DNA from: Bacillota bacterium
Lineage (GTDB): Bacteria > Bacillota > Syntrophomonadia > Syntrophomonadales > Syntrophomonadaceae
DNA length: 19,786 bases
Direction: 5' to 3'
Assembly (NCBI GenBank): GCA_017861475.1
Contig: JAGFXV010000003.1
Span: 1 to 19,786, forward strand
The translations under genes were made by a program, and so were the position numbers. The notes below the pieces were generated by a model. It was not told the DNA's origin and made no database searches. It worked only from the letters and a program-made list of their open reading frames with translations. Shown piece by piece: positions 16,201 to 19,786 of this stretch (position 1 is the first letter of the stretch; every line of letters begins with the position of its first letter).

Positions 16201-16792
16201 TTTCTCCCATTATGTCCGTTACTCGCTGCAAATCAAGCACGCTGTTGGACAATCTTTGTTTAACCTCATCCCTTTGCTGCCGATACTTTATGGTCCCGGA
16301 CGCTTCCTCCAAGATCAAACGTCGATCAAAAGGCTGACCATTCAGAACCTGCTCCAGTTCCCCCTGCCCAATGAGAGAATATCCCCGTTTACCGAGACCG
16401 GTACCGGTAAAAAGGCCGACAATATCCTTCATCCTTACTTTGGATTTGTTCAGCAAATATTCACTTTCTCCATTGCGAAAAAGTCTGCGCCCGATGGTTA
16501 CTTCCCGGTAATCCACCGGCAGGTCACCGCAAGCGTTGTCTATGGTCATATCTACCAAGGCCATACTCTGGGCTTTTTGCTTGTCGGTGCCGTTAAAAAT
16601 AATATCTTCATTTTTCTGTCCGCGCAAATGACGTACGTTAGCCTCACCCAACACCCAGCGGATCGCATCGGCAATATTGCTTTTGCCGCAACCGTTCGGC
16701 CCGACAATGATATTGATGCCAGGTTCCAAAAGCAATTCAGTATTTTCCGCAAACGATTTAAATCCTTTTATCTCCAGTCTCTTTAGATACAA
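13208..16792 (-). CDS. smc: SMC, chromosome segregation/condensin ATPase
   Basis: SMC dimers with ScpA and ScpB organise and segregate the chromosome. The product, 1194 residues from the chosen start, has the N-terminal Walker A GPNGCGKSN (31-39), a long coiled coil rich in Glu, Gln, Lys and Leu, a Gly-containing hinge near the middle, a second coiled coil, and C-terminal LLSGGERAL (about 1097) and LLDEIDAALD (about 1121). The frame is open to an ATG at 16819, but AGGAGG at 16801-16806 points to TTG at 16792. Starting there gives the usual N-terminus (M/L)YLKRLEIKGFKSF. This start overlaps the end of the radical SAM gene by 35 bases, so translation is likely coupled. Confidence 0.96.
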   Translation of the reverse strand: MYLKRLEIKGFKSFAENTELLLEPGINIIVGPNGCGKSNIADAIRWVLGEANVRHLRGQKNEDIIFNGTDKQKAQSMALVDMTIDNACGDLPVDYREVTIGRRLFRNGESEYLLNKSKVRMKDIVGLFTGTGLGKRGYSLIGQGELEQVLNGQPFDRRLILEEASGTIKYRQQRDEVKQRLSNSVLDLQRVTDIMGEMEIHAAELSKKAARAEKYILLRDQFGILDRELIAVDIRDSRKNLAVRTDDLDKKKTSAQSIQQSLQDLDARLAVAEQEAADSHKRLGELKDKKYQLEAEFGQSEADIKLITERIKNLQERYDNAVGDAQKYSQMLDTINADLEKHDENLRSEEMQWQQRRQAYEQLQSEITTLETTIHEQEEVFVQKRLLIFEQAKQESELKNNLLGTEEKLKQSREKKERLLLRLEDSQAKIKQAEQKLHTLQQQKQTGSKHLQELRQQMEQVQTEYQTVAAQLEKLETQEQTIKRSISELENKLLGLKDLERKYYGYSEGVKAVLEARARGEKKLQGIKDLVARIIDVPAGMETAIEAAVGKGLENIVAATMEDAREAIYFLKRKGLGRVTILPLDGLRVQKLNPRAIQDLNREEGVLGLASQLVGFDAEYEKAVEYLLGRVLLVSDLERGMQVFRHTQLPLRIVSLDGEIINVSGAMTGGSASTRSSSSPLKRKAEAKKMEQQLQELSAQLDQVRADKQRLSAALNSLEEKLKDVRNRIAEADFQIELLQKELDSTNVSLANDREENLLYQQDIEIQQTYISAFSKELIKTEQQLEEHGQANSRSAEELEQIKADLDEKRREYDIRLERVRSQQEQLDMKAQELENLNNNMAQFMEVKKSYEQSVNESQKLQTRLQSDIRQQGEIVQKSSQMSIEQKRLIEEIQAAYEHQQKIHGKQSEGIEELRRQRGPWLEDHNRLDEEIRLAEMRILRLEMECETALDRWKEKYADQDPTDFERHMTGAELRRSKQEAELLKQEIELLGPVDLESISEYRELNDRLEFLQQQSSDILEAREALEKLLLETEKIMAKNFSQFLLLANESFKRTCQEIFGGGEASLILEKDGDYMSAGVDIEIKMPGKRNQSLNLLSGGERALTCIAFIFSLLRLRPAPFCLLDEIDAALDETNLGRFTEFLKGMAKEIQFIVITHRQSTIEAGSSLFGVTMPQNGVSAVLSLNLEESIELAV

Positions 16793-17948
16793 AAACGGGT
16801 CCTCCTGTATATAAATCACTGCTTAAATTCGTTTTTTGCGCCTGGAAATCCTGCCGCCGGCAGGAGGTTTCATTCGGGGAATTAAGAAACTCCGACCGGG
16901 TAAGGACAAATTTATCCACTCCGGCAGGGTCGTTGCCTATCCCAATCCAATCCCTTTCTTCATGGCGAAAGGTTATTACGTTTAATCCCTGCAGCCCCAG
17001 AGAATGTTGAATGGAAATCAGATTGCTGCGCTTTTTGCCCAGCAGTTTGGAGAGATCACGTTCATTTATGCAGAGAGTAAGATGTTCGCCATGGGCAAAA
17101 TGTTGCTGATAAAGCCTGACCGCCATAATTGCCTGTTCCCTGAAAACTGCCTGCTCCACCAACTCACCAAAGGAAGGATGAAAAGGTCCGGCCATGACGG
17201 TGCCTTCCTTGCGCAGTTCTTCCCCGGGATAGAGGCCCATACGGATAACAGGAATTCCAGCTTTGGCAAACTGCAGCAGCATGTCCCTGCAGACAGGAAC
17301 AGCCTCTTCCAGCGTAAGCGCTTGATACTTCCCATCCTGCCACATTTGCTCCAGTTTGGTACCGGCCAAAACCAGCGTGGGATAGATCCTGACCATCTGC
17401 GGTGCAAGAGCAACCGTCCGTCGCGCAGTTGCCAGGTCACGGTCATAGTTGTCTCCCGGCAAACCAACCATAAGTTGGATCCCCAGTTGAAATCCGCCCG
17501 ACTTGATCAGGCCGGAACTTCTTTCCACTTCTTCAGCGGTATAAATCCTTCCCGACTGGCGCAGGACCTCATTGTCGAGCGATTGAACGCCCAATTCGAT
17601 CGTTGTGACTCCATATCTGTGCAGCAACTCCAAAACCTGGTCGTCGATGCAATCAGGACGAGTTGAAATCCGGATTCCCTGAATCAGGCCCTGCTTTATA
17701 TAAGGTTGAACAAGACGTAAATAGTTTTCCTGCAGGTCGGGTCGAATGGCGGTAAAACTGCCTCCGAAAAAGGCTGCTTCTATTTCGGCAGGACGTACAA
17801 TGGTGGCCAGATGCTGATCAATAATAGGTAAGATTTCCTGATCATCCGGAGCTTTGATTTGCGCTGATATTTTTTTCTGGTCACAGTATATACAGTCATA
17901 GGGACAGCCCAAATGAGGAATAAAAATAGGAATATTGCAGTGCCGCAT
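16758..17948 (-). CDS. Radical SAM protein of the Elp3-like family, between rnc and smc
   Basis: The 396-residue protein has the radical SAM cluster motif C15-x3-C19-x2-C22 in HLGCPYDCIYCDQKKI. AFFGGSFTA follows (the glycine-rich SAM-binding strand), then ISTRPDCID and TTIELGVQSLDNEVL, all typical of the Elp3/HemN-like branch. It would bind a 4Fe-4S cluster and cleave SAM to a 5'-deoxyadenosyl radical. The N-terminal half is the catalytic barrel; the C-terminal third lacks an obvious acetyltransferase domain. A radical SAM gene at this place between rnc and smc recurs in Firmicutes, but its substrate is not known to me. Its 3' end overlaps smc. If it makes 5'-deoxyadenosine, the salvage genes downstream could process it. 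Confidence 0.85.
   Translation of the reverse strand: MRHCNIPIFIPHLGCPYDCIYCDQKKISAQIKAPDDQEILPIIDQHLATIVRPAEIEAAFFGGSFTAIRPDLQENYLRLVQPYIKQGLIQGIRISTRPDCIDDQVLELLHRYGVTTIELGVQSLDNEVLRQSGRIYTAEEVERSSGLIKSGGFQLGIQLMVGLPGDNYDRDLATARRTVALAPQMVRIYPTLVLAGTKLEQMWQDGKYQALTLEEAVPVCRDMLLQFAKAGIPVIRMGLYPGEELRKEGTVMAGPFHPSFGELVEQAVFREQAIMAVRLYQQHFAHGEHLTLCINERDLSKLLGKKRSNLISIQHSLGLQGLNVITFRHEERDWIGIGNDPAGVDKFVLTRSEFLNSPNETSCRRQDFQAQKTNLSSDLYTGGPVFVSKETGDKRI
16801..16806 (-). promoter_or_regulatory. Ribosome binding site that sets the TTG start of smc
   Basis: AGGAGG on the minus strand lies eight bases before TTG 16792. It sits inside the 3' end of the upstream radical SAM gene. Confidence 0.75.
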
Positions 17949-17986
17949 GGAATATTTTGTCCTCTCAGTTCAAGCATAACGAGCGC

Positions 17987-18691
17987 TTATAATAATTGTT
18001 TCAATAAAGTTGAGTCCTGCAATACTTTCTCCGCGGCACATTGTTCGGCTTCTTTTTTACTTCTGCCTGAACCCCGGGCCAGCAAATGATTTTCATAATA
18101 GACTCCAACTTCAAATATCTTGGCATGAAGCGGACCGCTTTCCTCGATCGTTTCATAATATACATTATTACTGCCGTGCGCCTGGACGATTTCCTGCAAG
18201 CGTGATTTGAAATCCCGAAATTCACCTTCGGCAGTCTGACGGATCGTCTCCTCCAGATGTCTGAGAATAAAATCCCGCGCAGGTTGAATTCCCTGGTCTA
18301 GATAAATAGCACCAATAACGGCTTCCACTGCATCTGCCAGGATCGACTTTCTCTCCCGCCCGCCCGATTTTTCTTCTCCCCGGCCCAGCAGAAGATATGA
18401 ACCCAGGTTGATACGAACAGCAATATCAACCAGGGCATTTTCACATACGACCCGGGCCCGGATCTTGGTTAGATCTCCCTCCGCTTTTTCCGGATAATTA
18501 TTATACAGATAGTCTGCCGTAACAAAATTCAGGACGGCATCACCCAGGAACTCCAGGCGTTGATTGCTGTAACGGGTCTTGTTTTCCTGCGCATAGGAGG
18601 GGTGTATCAAAGCCATGGAAAAGAATTTTTCATCATGACACGAGATCTGGTTGTCGGCCAGAAATCGATGTGCTGAATCCCTCAGTTTCAT
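17987..18691 (-). CDS. rnc: Ribonuclease III
   Basis: RNase III cuts double-stranded RNA, including rRNA precursors. The 234-residue protein has the signature RLEFLGDAVL (45-54) with catalytic E47 and D51, and the second acidic pair D120 and E123 in LADAVEAVIGAIYLD. A C-terminal double-stranded RNA-binding domain follows (about 161-230, with FKSRLQEIVQ and GRSKKEAEQCAAEKVL). The start overlaps the acpP stop by four bases (ATGA), so translation is probably coupled to acpP. Confidence 0.97.
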   Translation of the reverse strand: MKLRDSAHRFLADNQISCHDEKFFSMALIHPSYAQENKTRYSNQRLEFLGDAVLNFVTADYLYNNYPEKAEGDLTKIRARVVCENALVDIAVRINLGSYLLLGRGEEKSGGRERKSILADAVEAVIGAIYLDQGIQPARDFILRHLEETIRQTAEGEFRDFKSRLQEIVQAHGSNNVYYETIEESGPLHAKIFEVGVYYENHLLARGSGRSKKEAEQCAAEKVLQDSTLLKQLL

Positions 18692-18933
18692 TTCTTCTGT
18701 TGCTCCAGATAATCATATAATGCCTTGATCAGTTCTCCAAAGACCGGATAATCTTCCAGATCATCCTCAGGGAATTCAACATCGTACATATCTTCAAGAG
18801 CCATGATCATTTCAACGATATCAATGGAATCAGCCTCGATCTCTTCAAAAGTTGTTTCCATGGTAATTTCCGCGGGGTCTATGTTTAATTGCTCAGCTAA
18901 AATTTTTCTGGCTATATCAAAAAACTTTTCCAT
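18688..18933 (-). CDS. acpP: Acyl carrier protein
   Basis: The 81-residue, highly acidic protein carries the acyl chain during fatty acid synthesis. The phosphopantetheine attachment serine is S36 in EADSIDIVEMIMALED, with Ile in place of the usual Leu in DSLD. AAGGAGG lies about ten bases before the ATG. It follows plsX directly, with only 35 bases between, and overlaps rnc. Confidence 0.96.
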   Translation of the reverse strand: MEKFFDIARKILAEQLNIDPAEITMETTFEEIEADSIDIVEMIMALEDMYDVEFPEDDLEDYPVFGELIKALYDYLEQQKK

Positions 18934-18968
18934 ATATTTCCGCCTCCTTAATAATTATTCATATTATA

Positions 18969-19786
18969 TTACAGCGATTGGGTTAAGGCTAGTTTCTGTT
19001 TTTTCACGATGTCTTTGACGACGCAGTCACGAGCTGTTTTTATCCCATTGTAAACCGCTTCGCGTTTGGAACTGCCGTGACAGACGATACTTATACCTTC
19101 TACCCCTAACAGCGGTGCTCCCCCAACCCGACTGTAATCAAATCTGCTCAGGAAAGACGGGATTTTTTCCAATTCATGCAAACAGGATTGTACCGCTTCC
19201 AGGGCCAGCCCTTCGATCGCTTTCAACAAAATATTGCCAGCGAAGCCATCACAGACAATCACATCAGCTTTGGCACTAAAAATATCCCGGCCTTCAATAT
19301 TGCCAATAAAATTCAAACCAGCCTGTGCCTTTAAAAGGCTATAGCTTTCCAATGCCAGACTGTTGCCTTTGGTCTCTTCTTCTCCGTTGTTCAACAAGGC
19401 AATGCGCGGTTCATTTATATCCAGATCAATGCCGGCATAAGCTTTGCCTAGCAGAGCAAATTGCATCAGTTGTTGTGGTTTACAGTCTACATTGGCACCT
19501 ACGTCAACCAGGAACGTATGGCTGCCCTGGCGATTCGGTATCGATGCTATGATAGCTGGCCGATCAATATTTTCAATTCTGCCCAGGATAAATAAAGCTG
19601 ATGCCATCTGTGCTCCGGTACTTCCGCAGGATAATACGGCATCAGCGCGGCCTTCTTTGACCAGATGGGTAGCGACAACAATAGAAGCATCTTTTTTCTT
19701 GCGCATTGCAACAGCAGGCGATTCATCCATTTCAATCACCTGGGATGCTGAAATAATATGAATTTGATCTGCTGGATATGTATAGT
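18969..19786 (-). CDS. plsX: PlsX, phosphate acyltransferase (5' part outside the window)
   Basis: PlsX makes acyl-phosphate from acyl-ACP for phospholipid synthesis. The visible 272 residues begin in frame at the right edge (YTYPADQIHIISASQVIEMDE) and continue with MDESPAVAMRKKKDASI, VLSCGSTGAQMASALF and the later VVCDGFAGNILLKAIEG, all characteristic of PlsX. A full protein is about 330 residues, so roughly 60 N-terminal residues lie outside. An internal GTG at 19739 is not the start, because conserved sequence continues upstream of it. It is followed by acpP with no fabD or fabG between. Confidence 0.95.
   Translation of the reverse strand, partial: YTYPADQIHIISASQVIEMDESPAVAMRKKKDASIVVATHLVKEGRADAVLSCGSTGAQMASALFILGRIENIDRPAIIASIPNRQGSHTFLVDVGANVDCKPQQLMQFALLGKAYAGIDLDINEPRIALLNNGEEETKGNSLALESYSLLKAQAGLNFIGNIEGRDIFSAKADVIVCDGFAGNILLKAIEGLALEAVQSCLHELEKIPSFLSRFDYSRVGGAPLLGVEGISIVCHGSSKREAVYNGIKTARDCVVKDIVKKQKLALTQSL

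Noticed and set aside
17004..17666. Plus-strand open frame of 220 codons opposite the radical SAM gene
   Set aside because: It overlaps the conserved radical SAM core on the other strand and has no recognisable domain.

Overview
This is a chromosomal window of moderate GC that most likely comes from an anaerobic, low-to-moderate-GC Firmicute (Clostridia or a related class). The evidence is the gene order plsX-acpP-rnc-radical SAM-smc-ftsY, strong AAGGAGG-type ribosome binding sites, an A-type RNase P RNA, and a corrinoid-activation-type iron-sulfur protein. I cannot name a species. No transposase, phage gene, tRNA or CRISPR array was seen.

Layout. Positions 1-1449 hold an AT-rich gene-poor stretch followed by three very small plus-strand genes: a solitary ribbon-helix-helix protein and two single-membrane-span microproteins, one of only 32 residues. 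From 1521 to 6317 four genes run on the minus strand: a RACo-like 2Fe-2S/ASKHA protein, an SDR dehydrogenase, a PHP-family histidinol phosphatase and a CaCA-type cation exchanger. From 6318 to 7215 there is a tandem-repeat-bearing intergenic region, an unidentified three-span membrane protein and the rnpB promoter. RNase P RNA lies on the plus strand at 7216-7553 and ends in a strong terminator. From 7602 to the right edge, ten complete genes plus a partial plsX run on the minus strand with short gaps or overlaps. They look like one long transcription unit: plsX, acpP, rnc, radical SAM, smc, ftsY, mtnP, mtnA, class II aldolase, mtaD, mobB.

The most interesting part is the tail of that unit (8150-11983). 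It encodes a deaminase, a nucleoside phosphorylase, a sugar-phosphate isomerase and a class II aldolase. Together these would make a complete route from 5'-deoxyadenosine or methylthioadenosine to DHAP plus an aldehyde (a DHAP shunt). No mtnK, mtnB, mtnC or mtnD is present in the window. The phosphorylase labelled mtnP has Asn and Ala where adenine-specific MTA phosphorylases carry two Asp residues, so it is probably a 6-oxopurine (methylthioinosine/deoxyinosine) phosphorylase acting after the deaminase. The order would be deaminate, phosphorolyse, isomerise, cleave. This is an inference from gene content and visible active-site residues.

Three starts were moved from the longest open frame on ribosome-binding-site evidence: smc (TTG at 16792), mtnP (ATG at 11983) and mobB (ATG at 8114). 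The same reasoning moves the ribbon-helix-helix gene to ATG 610.
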